The notes: generated from the sequence alone by a model not told the origin. Shown: positions 29,723-37,386, counted from the stretch's first letter. The stretch: 39,064 nucleotides of DNA from Thermodesulfovibrionales bacterium (GCA_919901705.1 CAKKPR010000313.1:1-39064); one strand, 5' to 3'. Numbers and translations are program-made.

Positions 29723-31423
29723 CTATCTCCTCTCAACAACCAAAACATTTTTCTCATTTGTATCCTCTCTCGGCACATTAAGATAAGAGAGAGATTGTTT
29801 TGCGATTTCCTTAAAGACAGGCGCTGCAACAACACCGCCGTAAATCTGTCCCCTCGGCTCATAAACAACCACAATCATTGCTATCATGGGATTATCTGCC
29901 GGAACAAACCCCACAAATGAACTTACATATTTTTCCTTGGAATATCTTCTTGTCTTCGGGTCTATGATCTGTGCAGTGCCTGTCTTGCCTGCAACCTGAT
30001 TTCCTTCAACAGAGGCGCTTTTGCCTGTTCCGCCCTCCTCTGTTACCGTCTTTAAGATGTCTTTGAATATATCCGCTGTCTGCCTGGAGATGGCCGCCTT
30101 GTTCCCTGCGGGTGTAAATGAATATATGAGAGTTCCGTCCGGTGACCTTATCTCTGACACAACATGGGGTTTGATAAGAATACCTCCATTTGCTATTGCC
30201 GAGTAGGCCCTCAGTATCTGCAACGGGGTAACTGCAACCTCTTGCCCGATGGCTATCGTGCCAAGCGACATACCTGACCATTTTTCAGGGGGTCTTATCC
30301 AGCCGGATACCTCACCGGGCAGGTCTATGCCTGTCTTCTCTCCAAATCCGAAACGCTTTGCGTACTTATAAAGCCTCTCTTTGCCAAGCTGCATCCCTAA
30401 CATCGCAGAACCGACATTTGATGATTTCTGTATAACCTCTTTAAAGGTAAGCACGCCATGTTTGTGCTCATCGTGTATAACGGCATTTCCAACCGATATT
30501 GCCCCTTTGCTGCAGTCAAACCTGGTATTAAGATTGACCTCTTTCTCTTCAATGACAGCTGCGCCCACAATTATCTTGAAGGTAGAACCGGGCTCATAGC
30601 AATCTGTAATGGCCCTGTTCCTTTTTTCAAAGTCCTTTGCATTCATGGAATTGTTTGAATCATAGGCCGGCCTGTTTGCAAGGGCCAATATCTCTCCTGT
30701 AAAAGGGTTCATCATTATTACAGTCGCAGCAGATGCCTGCCAGCGCAGCATTGCGTTATCCAGCCCTTTCTCTACGATATACTGCAGCCCCTCATCTATT
30801 GTCAGGACTATATTATTGCCCTTTGATTCCATGTCCTCACCCTTAGAAAGCGTCCTGCCTGTTGCGTCACGCGTAACCAATATCTTACCGCCGGGTGTTT
30901 TCAGGAATTTATCATACTTGAGCTCAACGCCCTCCAATGCCTGGTTGTCTATACCTACGGCGCCGATGATATGGGATGCCAGCCTTCCCTTCGGATAAAA
31001 TCTCTTTGCGTCAGACATGAAGCCGAGCCCTTTTATGCCCATCTTCTTTATTCTCTCCGCAGCCTCAAGATTAAGCTTTCTTTCCACCCACACAAATTTT
31101 CCTTTTGAAGAAAATTTCGCAAGTATTGCATCCGCTCTCCTGCCGGTTATCCTTGAAATGTCATACGCGGCAGTCTGCGGAGACGCAACTGCATCAGGAT
31201 TGCAATACAACGATTCCACCTCAAGATTCACTCCGAGTTCCCTCCCCCGCCTGTCAAATATAAAACCCCGTCTCACCTGTATGTCTTCCTGTTTGAGCTG
31301 CTGTATATTGGCCCTTTCAGAGAGCCTTCCGTGGTTAAGAACCATCAGGTCTACGAGACGTAAAAATACCGCAACAAAACCGAAGATTATTGCGGTATTA
31401 AGAATTATCGCTCTCTTCCTCAT
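29723..31423 (-). CDS. ftsI: Septal peptidoglycan transpeptidase FtsI (PBP3)
   Basis: Class B penicillin-binding protein crosslinking septal peptidoglycan. I use the ATG at 31423 (AAAAGG five bases upstream); an adjacent TTG codon extends it by one residue. 566 aa: single membrane helix (about 6-26), pedestal domain starting RRGFIFDRRGRELGVN, transpeptidase motifs STFK (280-283), SSN (334-336) and KTGT (480-483). No PASTA domains follow. It partners FtsW. Gap of 18-20 bp on each side. Confidence 0.97.
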   Translation of the reverse strand: MRKRAIILNTAIIFGFVAVFLRLVDLMVLNHGRLSERANIQQLKQEDIQVRRGFIFDRRGRELGVNLEVESLYCNPDAVASPQTAAYDISRITGRRADAILAKFSSKGKFVWVERKLNLEAAERIKKMGIKGLGFMSDAKRFYPKGRLASHIIGAVGIDNQALEGVELKYDKFLKTPGGKILVTRDATGRTLSKGEDMESKGNNIVLTIDEGLQYIVEKGLDNAMLRWQASAATVIMMNPFTGEILALANRPAYDSNNSMNAKDFEKRNRAITDCYEPGSTFKIIVGAAVIEEKEVNLNTRFDCSKGAISVGNAVIHDEHKHGVLTFKEVIQKSSNVGSAMLGMQLGKERLYKYAKRFGFGEKTGIDLPGEVSGWIRPPEKWSGMSLGTIAIGQEVAVTPLQILRAYSAIANGGILIKPHVVSEIRSPDGTLIYSFTPAGNKAAISRQTADIFKDILKTVTEEGGTGKSASVEGNQVAGKTGTAQIIDPKTRRYSKEKYVSSFVGFVPADNPMIAMIVVVYEPRGQIYGGVVAAPVFKEIAKQSLSYLNVPREDTNEKNVLVVERR

Positions 31424-31444
31424 CAATACCTTTTCCCGCTATTT

Positions 31445-31816
31445 TTAGGGTTCAGATAACCGCCTCCCATCTCGTTGCGAGTCGCTTCCGACAAGAGACG
31501 CTTTATATGGTGTAACTCCCTTTTCCTTCTTTACATAAATCACTTTTACCCTGTCGGGAAAAACCAATCCGACTTTCCCATCCCCGGTATCTTTGACATT
31601 CTGGATAGACAGCAGGCTTGCCTTCTCTGCCATAAGCATCTTTCTCTCTTTAAGGGTTTCCATCCTCTTATTATCAAGCTGGGCAATGCTGTACTCGACT
31701 GTCCTTACGCTTGACCTGAGCCATACAATCGAGAAAATTCCGAATAAAAGAAGCGCCACTGCCAAAGGGATTAAGACAAAAGAAAAAATACCTCTGTGAC
31801 GATGCGCATGGGTCAT
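31445..31816 (-). CDS. ftsL: Cell division protein FtsL
   Basis: 123-aa bitopic protein identified mainly by position between rsmH and ftsI and by shape. A short basic His-rich N-terminus precedes one membrane helix (about 10-32), then a heptad-type coiled coil (about 36-70) and a short tail. FtsL bridges FtsQ and FtsW/FtsI. The last ~17 residues are encoded by a palindromic element and look like an addition. The gene overlaps rsmH by 4 bp. Confidence 0.85.
   Translation of the reverse strand: MTHAHRHRGIFSFVLIPLAVALLLFGIFSIVWLRSSVRTVEYSIAQLDNKRMETLKERKMLMAEKASLLSIQNVKDTGDGKVGLVFPDRVKVIYVKKEKGVTPYKASLVGSDSQRDGRRLSEP
31470..31499 (-). repeat. Palindromic element at the 3' end of ftsL
   Basis: The minus strand reads GTCTCTTGTCGGAAGCGACT and on to CAACGAGA. 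It has GTCG/CGAC arms with a 4-base loop, GTCTC/GAGA outer ends and the shared core GCGACTCGC. It encodes the C-terminal GSDSQRDG region of FtsL. Confidence 0.6.
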
Positions 31817-32685
31817 TTTTTTTCTGCTCCTCTCAGTTTTGCGCTCCTTGCTGAAGGATTAAGCCTGACTTCCTCATATGCAGGAACCAGCGGTTTTTTT
31901 GTTAGTACATTAAATACTCCCAGCTTCTGATTATCCCTGATAAAGTTCTTTACTATCCTGTCCTCGAGGGAATGGTATGAAATGACACAGAGCCTTCCTC
32001 CGCTTTTTAGAATTCCCAGTGACGCGTCAAGCCCTTTTTTAAGTTCATTCATCTCATCATTCACGGCAATCCTCAAGGCCTGAAACGTCTTTGTTGCGGG
32101 ATGAAGTTTTCCCCGCCCTTTATAAACACTGCAAACAATATCTGACAGCTCAGCGCATGTGCCTATCTTTTTCTTGGCCCTGCAATCCACTATGGCCCTT
32201 GCTATCTTGCGGGAGAGCCGCTCTTCTCCGTATTCCCACAAAATTCTGTCTATATCCTTTTCAGAATATCTATTGACAATGTATGCTGCCGTTAAATCCT
32301 GCGACCTGTCCATCCTCATATCCAGTGGTTCTTCAGAAAGAAAACTGAATCCCCTTTCAGCAGTTTTTAAATGGAACATGGAAGTGCCGATATCAAATAA
32401 AATACCGTCAACCTCTGTGACTCCTGTCTCTGCAACCAGCCGGCCAACCTCGGAAAATATTCCCTTTTTCAAGACAACCCTGTTGTCTGCGAGCCTGCTT
32501 CTTGCCATATTCAAGGCCTCGTCATCCCTGTCAATGCCGATAAGCATGCCGCTGCCGATATGTTTGAGTATCTCTTCTGAGTGGCCGCCAAGCCCAACTG
32601 TTGCATCAACATATATCCCCCCGGACTCTGGTTTAAGCAACACTATCACCTCCCTCAGCATAACAGGGAGATGAATCACCTTCAC
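31813..32685 (-). CDS. rsmH: 16S rRNA (cytosine1402-N4)-methyltransferase RsmH
   Basis: SAM-dependent methyltransferase (MraW) acting on C1402 of 16S rRNA. I place the start at the GTG at 32685 because AGAGG lies nine bases upstream; an upstream TTG abuts that ribosome site directly. About 290 aa. SAM motif DATVGLGGHSEEIL and GIDRDDEAL are near the N-terminus; AERGFSF and PLDMRMD follow; HPATKTFQALRIAVNDEL-like and ISYHSLEDRIVKNF lie in the C-terminal half. The usual LGVSSPQ segment reads DIGTSMFH. Second gene of the cluster, overlapping ftsL by 4 bp. Confidence 0.96.
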   Translation of the reverse strand: MKVIHLPVMLREVIVLLKPESGGIYVDATVGLGGHSEEILKHIGSGMLIGIDRDDEALNMARSRLADNRVVLKKGIFSEVGRLVAETGVTEVDGILFDIGTSMFHLKTAERGFSFLSEEPLDMRMDRSQDLTAAYIVNRYSEKDIDRILWEYGEERLSRKIARAIVDCRAKKKIGTCAELSDIVCSVYKGRGKLHPATKTFQALRIAVNDEMNELKKGLDASLGILKSGGRLCVISYHSLEDRIVKNFIRDNQKLGVFNVLTKKPLVPAYEEVRLNPSARSAKLRGAEKK

Positions 32686-32697
32686 AGCAAACAACCT

Positions 32698-33150
32698 CTA
32701 AAGCCCGTAACTAACGAGCCGTTCTTCAACAGCCTTTTTATCTATCCTTGCCGGGTCTATCATTGCATCCCACTCTTTCCTGTCCCACAGCTCTATCTTT
32801 TCTATCTGCCCGACAATAACAATATCCCCATTTATTGCAGCGTCTCCTCTGTGGGCCACAGGTATGAGAACCCTGCCCTGCTTATCCAGTTCAGATTCAA
32901 CAGCAGATGCAATAACCCTTCTCATAAAAAATTTCACTGCCTCATCCATCTTCGGCATAGCCCTTACCCTATCCTCGATCTTTCCCCATTCCTCCGAGGG
33001 ATATATATGAAGGCACTTGTCAAATGCAGCATTAACGATATAAAGCTTTGAACTATAATTAGAAGAAATGATTTCCCTGAAAGGAGCAGGTATAATGATT
33101 CTGCCCTTTGTATCTACTGTGTAGTAATATTTACCTGAAAAAGAAGGCAC
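32698..33150 (-). CDS. mraZ: Transcriptional regulator MraZ
   Basis: AbrB-like regulator of the division cluster, with two swapped-hairpin repeats (DTKGRIIIPAPFRE near residues 12-25 and DKQGRVLIPVAHR near 88-100). I start at the GTG ending at 33150, giving PSFSGKYYYTVDTKGR, which fits the family N-terminus, with GGAGG four bases upstream. The frame stays open to a GTG at 33171, but that codon lies inside the MraZ-binding box. First gene of the cluster; it likely represses its own promoter. Confidence 0.93.
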   Translation of the reverse strand: MPSFSGKYYYTVDTKGRIIIPAPFREIISSNYSSKLYIVNAAFDKCLHIYPSEEWGKIEDRVRAMPKMDEAVKFFMRRVIASAVESELDKQGRVLIPVAHRGDAAINGDIVIVGQIEKIELWDRKEWDAMIDPARIDKKAVEERLVSYGL

Positions 33151-33155
33151 TTTCC

Positions 33156-33180
33156 CTCCACTTCCTACCACTTTTTACCA
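33156..33180 (-). promoter_or_regulatory. MraZ box: three TGGNN repeats at 10-bp spacing
   Basis: On the minus strand TGGTA, TGGTA and TGGAG occur with exactly five bases between them (CCA on the plus strand at 33178, 33168 and 33158). This matches the known MraZ operator of TGGKN repeats at 10-bp periodicity. The third repeat overlaps the mraZ Shine-Dalgarno GGAGG. Confidence 0.88.
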
Positions 33181-33182
33181 CT

Positions 33183-33211
33183 AATATAGGAGTTAAGGGG
33201 GGTCTTGTCAA
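33183..33211 (-). promoter_or_regulatory. Main promoter of the division/cell-wall cluster
   Basis: Minus-strand TTGACA (33206-33211), 17-bp spacer, TATATT (33183-33188). Transcription would start near 33176, inside the MraZ box, so MraZ binding should block initiation or escape. Confidence 0.85.
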
Positions 33212-33291
33212 GAAAAAAATTAATAAAATTGAAGGGTTAACTATATTTTGTGGCTGCTGGAGGAAACAACCACTATATACAGGCATGGGGC

Positions 33292-33321
33292 AATAGAGGC
33301 AGGCTCAGTCCTGCCTCTATT
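33292..33321. terminator. Perfect hairpin upstream of the mraZ promoter
   Basis: AATAGAGGCAGG (33292-33303) pairs with 33310-33321 across a 6-base loop. It has no T-run on either side, so its role as terminator is uncertain; it separates the division cluster from the region to its right. From here to about 33650 I see no convincing gene. Confidence 0.4.
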
Positions 33322-33656
33322 ATTCATCCTAAGAAGGCTTGTTCATTTTTCTGAGCGCTCTCACCTCCTTATTGCGTTTTTTATATTCTCTCATAGAAGC
33401 AATCCTGATACCAGAATAAAAACCATTCAATTTCACAGTGTCCGGAAAATTAAATTCTTGTTTCAGGAAAGCACTTTCTTGTTTGGGAATATAATTGAAA
33501 TAATCACCTGAAAAGGTTTAATATTTTAGCAAGAATATGCGCAGGACTGCTTATGATGAGAGGTTTAAGGGGATGGGGGAGAATTTTCATTTCCTTGATA
33601 ATGCGGGGGGCGGGAGGCTGAGGAGAAAGTAAGAAATATGGTAGTGCTGATAGTGA

Positions 33657-33914
33657 TTACCGTCGCGGACAGCGAAATTCGCCGGGCATGCAAGATTCAA
33701 GACACGACCAGACGACCCACGCACAATACCTAATTTCACCCAACAATTTCTTGAGATCTTGGATAGGATCAATAAAAAATTTAGATACTATTTGGCCCAT
33801 AACAAAAACAATCACACCACCAATAATCGTAACAGAGGCTGTCAGAACAAGCTTAGTACACTCTTCCATAATTTCCTTCCGCACCAGCCTATCAGCCTGA
33901 TCCTGATTTTTCAA
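33657..33914 (-). CDS. Small membrane protein, probably C-terminally truncated
   Basis: 85 aa with one strong membrane helix (about 22-44, TASVTIIGGVIVFVMGQIV) followed by KFFIDPIQDLKKLLGEIRY. This helix-plus-PIQ motif reminds me of the start of a longer family of uncharacterised membrane proteins. The last ~20 residues (CAWVVWSCLESCMPGEF) look unlike that family, suggesting a frameshift or deletion. Function unknown. Confidence 0.4.
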   Translation of the reverse strand: MKNQDQADRLVRKEIMEECTKLVLTASVTIIGGVIVFVMGQIVSKFFIDPIQDLKKLLGEIRYCAWVVWSCLESCMPGEFRCPRR

Positions 33915-33976
33915 TTATGCACAATGGGTTCAGGTTTACAACCTGAACCCGCCAAAAATTGTCGGGTTTGTTTTGC

Positions 33977-34678
33977 TTAAGCCAACCGGCCTTTATTATA
34001 TTCATCAATAAATATTAGAATTTTTTCTGCAAGTATGGTTCGTTTTTGATACCATTCGTTTGTCGTGGGAATCCATAGACCAACCTCATCCAGCATAACA
34101 CCTGTCCATATGCTTATTGAGTATGCAGATGCCCTGAAGCGTTCATTCTCGTATGTTGTTCCAAAATGAATAGAAGTCTCGCCTGGAACAAAAGTGTTTG
34201 ATATTAGAGGAAGCAATCCTGCAGCGTGAGGATGAGCGAAACAACAGAGCACGTTATACCAGTCTTTCTTTTGTCTTTTAAGGAAGTCGTCATCACCAAG
34301 TTCATCGAGCATCACAGAGTGGCAAGGGAGTCGTTTGTTAATCCTCCCATCCAGCAAAACACGCGCCTTTTCCGGCTTCTTAATCAAGTAGTGGAAGGCA
34401 ATCCAGTTTTCATAAACGTAACGGAGAAGGTTCATTGACTGCAAATAATAACCTCGAAGAGCTAAATCCACAGCACATTTCAAAGTATTAAAGTTCTGGC
34501 TAAGCAAGCCCATCTTAGCCTTGTTCACATCCGTTGTGTCCGAGTTGTTTGCAATTAAAAAGCCATCAGCAAATAATCCAACAGCATCTTGAAGCAACTG
34601 GACACGCTCAAGTAATTGTGCCTTTGTAAAGCTTTCGACTGTTCTTGCTTCACGGTCAAAATCTTCCCATGTGTCCAT
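33977..34678 (-). CDS. Uncharacterised helical protein, possibly DUF5677-like
   Basis: 233 aa, mostly helical, no signal peptide. The RYVYENWIAFHYLIKKPEKA segment and CHSVMLDELGD resemble proteins annotated as DUF5677, but I am not certain. A conserved-looking CCFAHPHAAG sits near the middle. A good ribosome site (GGGAGGT, eight bases before the ATG) supports the start. It lies in a run of accessory genes on the minus strand downstream of a dispersed repeat copy. Confidence 0.6.
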   Translation of the reverse strand: MDTWEDFDREARTVESFTKAQLLERVQLLQDAVGLFADGFLIANNSDTTDVNKAKMGLLSQNFNTLKCAVDLALRGYYLQSMNLLRYVYENWIAFHYLIKKPEKARVLLDGRINKRLPCHSVMLDELGDDDFLKRQKKDWYNVLCCFAHPHAAGLLPLISNTFVPGETSIHFGTTYENERFRASAYSISIWTGVMLDEVGLWIPTTNEWYQKRTILAEKILIFIDEYNKGRLA

Positions 34679-34711
34679 AAAGTTTTACCTCCCTTCTTGC
34701 CACATTCAAAT

Positions 34712-34834
34712 TCAGAAGTCTATCTTTTGAATAGCTCTCCTCATAAGTCCCAGCGTAGACGGCACAGGGATAGGTCTTGTTTCTATCATTCCGCATTTTT
34801 CAGTCAAATCAACTCCTTCCCATTTGACACTCAC
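34712..34834 (-). CDS. Possible 40-aa ORF spanning a dispersed repeat
   Basis: A GTG-initiated frame of 40 codons (MSVKWEGVDLTEKCGM, then IETRPIPVPSTLGL) covers the repeat at 34773-34842 and ends 33 bp before the next gene. The equivalent frame is partly open in the repeat copies at 36154 and 39024 (DLTGKCGMQETR, DLTEKCRMQETR). This could reflect repeat identity alone, so coding status is doubtful. Confidence 0.25.
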   Translation of the reverse strand: MSVKWEGVDLTEKCGMIETRPIPVPSTLGLMRRAIQKIDF

Positions 34835-34842
34835 TGCTCCCC
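34773..34842 (-). repeat. Dispersed intergenic repeat, copy 1
   Basis: Bounded on the plus strand by GGTCTTGTTTCT at the left and CTCACTGCTCCCC at the right, with TTTTTCAGTCAAATCAA in the middle. Related copies are at 36154-36211 and 39024-39064. This copy carries about 10 extra bases between middle and right blocks compared with copy 2. Confidence 0.75.
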
Positions 34843-34861
34843 TTCCCTCGCCGCTTTTTTC

Positions 34862-35056
34862 CTACTCATCCAGTGAGGTTTTGTCTATCAAGCGCCTGCC
34901 ATGAACAACAGTAACAATTTTTATCTTGTCAGCGGCAAGTTTCTCAAAGAATCCGGGTGGTAGTTTGGTCAATATCTCCGCAGGAATATCCTTTTGCTCA
35001 TTAATGCACTCGGGTAATAATTGCAGGTCTTCAGGGCTTAAATCGATATTAGCCAT
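34862..35056 (-). CDS. Small uncharacterised protein after the DUF1016 nuclease gene
   Basis: 64 aa, rich in acidic residues in the first half and basic in the second, with LPPGFFEKLAADK and VTVVHGRRLIDK. It follows the DUF1016 gene by 9 bp with a good Shine-Dalgarno (AAGGGAG), so the two are probably co-transcribed. I do not recognise the family; an accessory or antidote role is conceivable but unsupported. Confidence 0.55.
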   Translation of the reverse strand: MANIDLSPEDLQLLPECINEQKDIPAEILTKLPPGFFEKLAADKIKIVTVVHGRRLIDKTSLDE

Positions 35057-35065
35057 AACGCTCCC

Positions 35066-36091
35066 TTATTTCAATTCCTCTCGTATCGGTAATTTTAATG
35101 CATTAGCGTCCGGAAGTTTTCCTATCAGATATTTTGGTAATTTATTGGTAAGATAGTATTCCGCAACCCCGACAGGCTTTTTTACGCTGCGCAAAGCATA
35201 TTCTACTACGATGTTGTCCTTATCCGCGCACAAAATAATACCGATAGAAGGGTTCTCGTCTTTCAACCGCACCTGTTCGTCCAGTAAATTAAGATAAAAA
35301 TCCATTTTACCTGCATATTCCGGCTCAAACTTGCCGGTCTTAAGCTCAATCGCCACAAGGCATTTCAGAACACGGTTAAAAAACAGAAGGTCAACAAAAT
35401 ATTCGTTATTCCCCAACGTAAGCCGATGCTGATTCCCTATAAAAGAAAACCCCTTACCCAACTCAAGCATAAACCGCTTTATCTTTTCAATGAGGCGGCG
35501 TTCCAATTCCCGCTCAATAACGGGTTTTTTAATATCAAGAAAATCAAGGTTATAAACGCTTTTAATGGCTTCCTGAGTTTGCTCAGTTAAATGAACCGGC
35601 AAAGCGCGCTCAAAATTGTGTTGCTTCTGTTTTTGGCTCATTTGATACGCGCCGGCTTTAATCTGATTTAATAAAACATTACGGCTCCAACCCATTTCAA
35701 CTGACGCTTTCAAATAGTACGCTCTTTCTTTTTTGTTTTTGACTTGAGAAAAGATTAGGATATTATGTCCCCAAGGCAATTCTCCAACAAGCTGTTGGAG
35801 AATTGCGTCGTCTTTATATTCAAGGTAAAACTGACGCATATACCAGAGGTTTTGGACCGAAAAACCAAAAGTGCTCTTAAAATCTTCTTTCAAATCATTA
35901 GCGAGCTTCTCAACTACCGCGTCGCCCCACTTATATTTTTCCTGCCGCTCAATAATGCTTCTTCCGATATCCCAGTATAATTTTATAAGCTCCTTATTGA
36001 CCGACCGAACTGCCTTAATCCGCGCTGAAATAATGCGCGATTTAATTTCATTCAAGAACCTAATATATTCTTTGCCGATTATGTTTTTCAT
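35066..36091 (-). CDS. PDDEXK nuclease-domain protein, YhcG/DUF1016 family
   Basis: About 341 aa. The N-terminal DUF1016_N helical part (YWDIGRSIIERQEKYKWGD, about 43-61 from the ATG) is followed by the RQFY and LPWGHNILIF signatures. The C-terminal restriction-type nuclease domain has VDLLFFNR (D), then LVAIELKTGKF (E-x-K) and KMDFYLNLLDEQ. I use the ATG at 36091; an upstream GTG would add four residues and neither start has a convincing ribosome site. Members occur in accessory and defence-like regions; the E. coli homologue is uncharacterised. Confidence 0.9.
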   Translation of the reverse strand: MKNIIGKEYIRFLNEIKSRIISARIKAVRSVNKELIKLYWDIGRSIIERQEKYKWGDAVVEKLANDLKEDFKSTFGFSVQNLWYMRQFYLEYKDDAILQQLVGELPWGHNILIFSQVKNKKERAYYLKASVEMGWSRNVLLNQIKAGAYQMSQKQKQHNFERALPVHLTEQTQEAIKSVYNLDFLDIKKPVIERELERRLIEKIKRFMLELGKGFSFIGNQHRLTLGNNEYFVDLLFFNRVLKCLVAIELKTGKFEPEYAGKMDFYLNLLDEQVRLKDENPSIGIILCADKDNIVVEYALRSVKKPVGVAEYYLTNKLPKYLIGKLPDANALKLPIREELK

Positions 36092-36153
36092 CCTAATGTG
36101 CACCCATTGTCAGGCTTGACTATTGATATTTGAGAACGCCTAAATGGCCCGAT

Positions 36154-36211
36154 TCTTGTTTCTTGCATCCCACATTTTCCAGTCAAATCAATTTGTCCCT
36201 CACTGCTCCCC
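36154..36211 (-). repeat. Dispersed intergenic repeat, copy 2, at a toxin breakpoint
   Basis: Contains TCTTGTTTCTTGCATCC, then TTTTCCAGTCAAATCAA, then CTCACTGCTCCCC at its right end. That end lies two bases from the premature stop of the ParE-like remnant at 36213-36269. Confidence 0.75.
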
Positions 36212-36212
36212 A

Positions 36213-36269
36213 TTATCCACTTTCCTCAATGTCTGCTATTGCTCTTTCGCTCCAAATTAGTTCTGCCAT
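36213..36269 (-). pseudogene. ParE/RelE-type toxin reduced to 18 codons
   Basis: Overlapping the 3' end of the antitoxin gene is an ATG frame reading MAELIWSERAIADIEESG then stop. This is the typical beginning of ParE-family toxins (AELIWS-x-A-x-x-D-I/L-E). The remaining ~75 residues are missing and a dispersed repeat starts two bases beyond the stop codon. Confidence 0.7.
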
Positions 36270-36454
36270 TTCCCTGATAATCTCTTCATGGCTTCGGAGT
36301 GCGAAAATGTACGCCCTTCGCGGATATCAGCCTCTCCACTTTGAATTTTCTGAAGCAAATACAGGCGGTACATCATTTCTTCGACATCCACCTCATCAGG
36401 CAGCTCTTTAAGTATTTTTTCAATCTCAGACTTTGAAACTTGCTTTGTTAACAT
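36257..36454 (-). CDS. Antitoxin of an orphaned ParE-type module
   Basis: 65 aa from the ATG at 36454, chosen because AAGGAGGT lies seven bases upstream; the frame is open further but unconserved. The segment LPDEVDVEEMMYRLYLLQKI, followed by GEADIREGRTFSHSEAMKRLSGKW, is typical of small antitoxins paired with RelE/ParE toxins. Its partner toxin, overlapping it by 13 bp, is truncated, so this is a solitary antitoxin. Confidence 0.75.
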   Translation of the reverse strand: MLTKQVSKSEIEKILKELPDEVDVEEMMYRLYLLQKIQSGEADIREGRTFSHSEAMKRLSGKWQN

Positions 36455-36600
36455 ATCCCAACCTCCTTCTCGTTCCGGCAAGCGACAATCTCATTGTATA
36501 CATTCAGTAACCCTTTATTCATCTTATATAAATAATAGGTAATGCCAGGTCATTATTGCAAGATAATATCTTTAAACAAGACCCTTGGGGACATAAATAG

Positions 36601-36699
36601 TCATACTCCGTGTTTCCTCAAATCCCTCTTCGACAATCCAAAATAATGTCCAACCTCATGGACAAGATGAAGGAAAACAGAACTCCCATTTAACTTCAT
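36601..36699 (-). pseudogene. C-terminal remnant of a zincin-type metallopeptidase
   Basis: A 32-codon frame reads SSVFLHLVHEVGHYFGLSKR and continues to DLRKHGV then stop. HEVGH followed by FGLS is the metal-binding helix and turn of COG3824/DUF1025-like minimal zincins, in which this motif lies near the C-terminus. The N-terminal ~80 residues are absent. It occupies the gap between the antitoxin and the PstI-type nuclease gene, which is otherwise empty. Confidence 0.6.
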
Positions 36700-36731
36700 T
36701 TATATTCCTATATTCTTCTCTCTACCTGCAA

Positions 36732-37268
36732 TTAATCTTCATACGGCCCAAGGAACCGCTCGCCGTTGAAATGAATAAGATGCGTCGGGGATTCGGCAAC
36801 CCAGACTTCCGTCTCCCACGAGATATCGTTAAGATACTTGATCATCGCTCGCCGTTCGAGAAACGCCGTCACAAATACCAACCCGATCTTTGATCCGGCA
36901 AAAAGCTCCTTTAGCTCCTGCCTGCGCTTAGGATTTACGGGGCCGTGACTGGTCACCGCTTCGATGAGAACAAGCCAGCCTTTTTCTACATGATGCACAA
37001 CAACATCCGGCATCTTTCCATGTTCCTCAATTTCAACTCCAATCGACCTTAGAGCGTTGGGATCAAAATATGACCATTTGTCCTTAGTATTGCTAACATA
37101 AAGTACACGCCCGGACGGGGTATACAGTGAGCACAAATCATCAAGGATCTTCTTTATCAATACACTCTGCCTGCCCGGCAAAAGTTTGATCTCCTCACCG
37201 TTCGACAACGCAACTGGAAGCCTCCGCATCTCACGCTCTTGCCCATAACGCTTTTCCAAAGTCTTCAT
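36732..37268 (-). CDS. BsuBI/PstI-family restriction endonuclease, catalytic domain only
   Basis: 178 aa matching the C-terminal catalytic domain of the BsuBI/PstI type II endonucleases. Recognisable blocks: LLPGRQSVLIKKILDD, RVLYVSNT, the nuclease core MPDVVVHH-x-LVLIEAVTSHGPVNPKR (D, E and following basic residues, about 85-117) and WETEVWVAESPTHLIHFNGERFLGP at the end. Full enzymes are ~316-326 aa, so the N-terminal ~140 residues are missing. Coding resemblance seems to run a few codons upstream of the ATG to an in-frame TAG. It may be a 5'-truncated remnant rather than a working enzyme. Confidence 0.8.
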   Translation of the reverse strand: MKTLEKRYGQEREMRRLPVALSNGEEIKLLPGRQSVLIKKILDDLCSLYTPSGRVLYVSNTKDKWSYFDPNALRSIGVEIEEHGKMPDVVVHHVEKGWLVLIEAVTSHGPVNPKRRQELKELFAGSKIGLVFVTAFLERRAMIKYLNDISWETEVWVAESPTHLIHFNGERFLGPYED

Positions 37269-37342
37269 GGCTTGCCTATACTATCACTCTTGGCTTATTC
37301 AATACAAACACAAAATGATTTGTTACAGTAGAACCTTAATAT

Positions 37343-37378
37343 CCCAAATTGGGTTTATCGCGCACCATGTGGTATAAA
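37343..37378 (+). promoter_or_regulatory. Promoter and candidate operator of the HTH-nuclease pair
   Basis: An extended -10, TGGTATAAA (TATAAA at 37373-37378), lies nine bases before the GTG start, implying a near-leaderless transcript. The palindrome CCCAAATTGGG (37343-37353) covers the -35 position and is a plausible site for the HTH protein encoded next. Confidence 0.5.
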
Positions 37379-37386
37379 GTGAGTTA

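Noticed and set aside
33340..33400. Short minus-strand frame MREYKKRNKEVRALRKMNKPS
   Set aside because: Only about 20 codons with no homology I recognise; likely chance in an AT-rich gap.
33587..33772. 61-codon frame on the minus strand beside the small membrane protein gene
   Set aside because: Low-complexity composition, overlaps the better-supported 33657-33914 frame and has no ribosome site. It could only be a frameshifted continuation, which I could not demonstrate.
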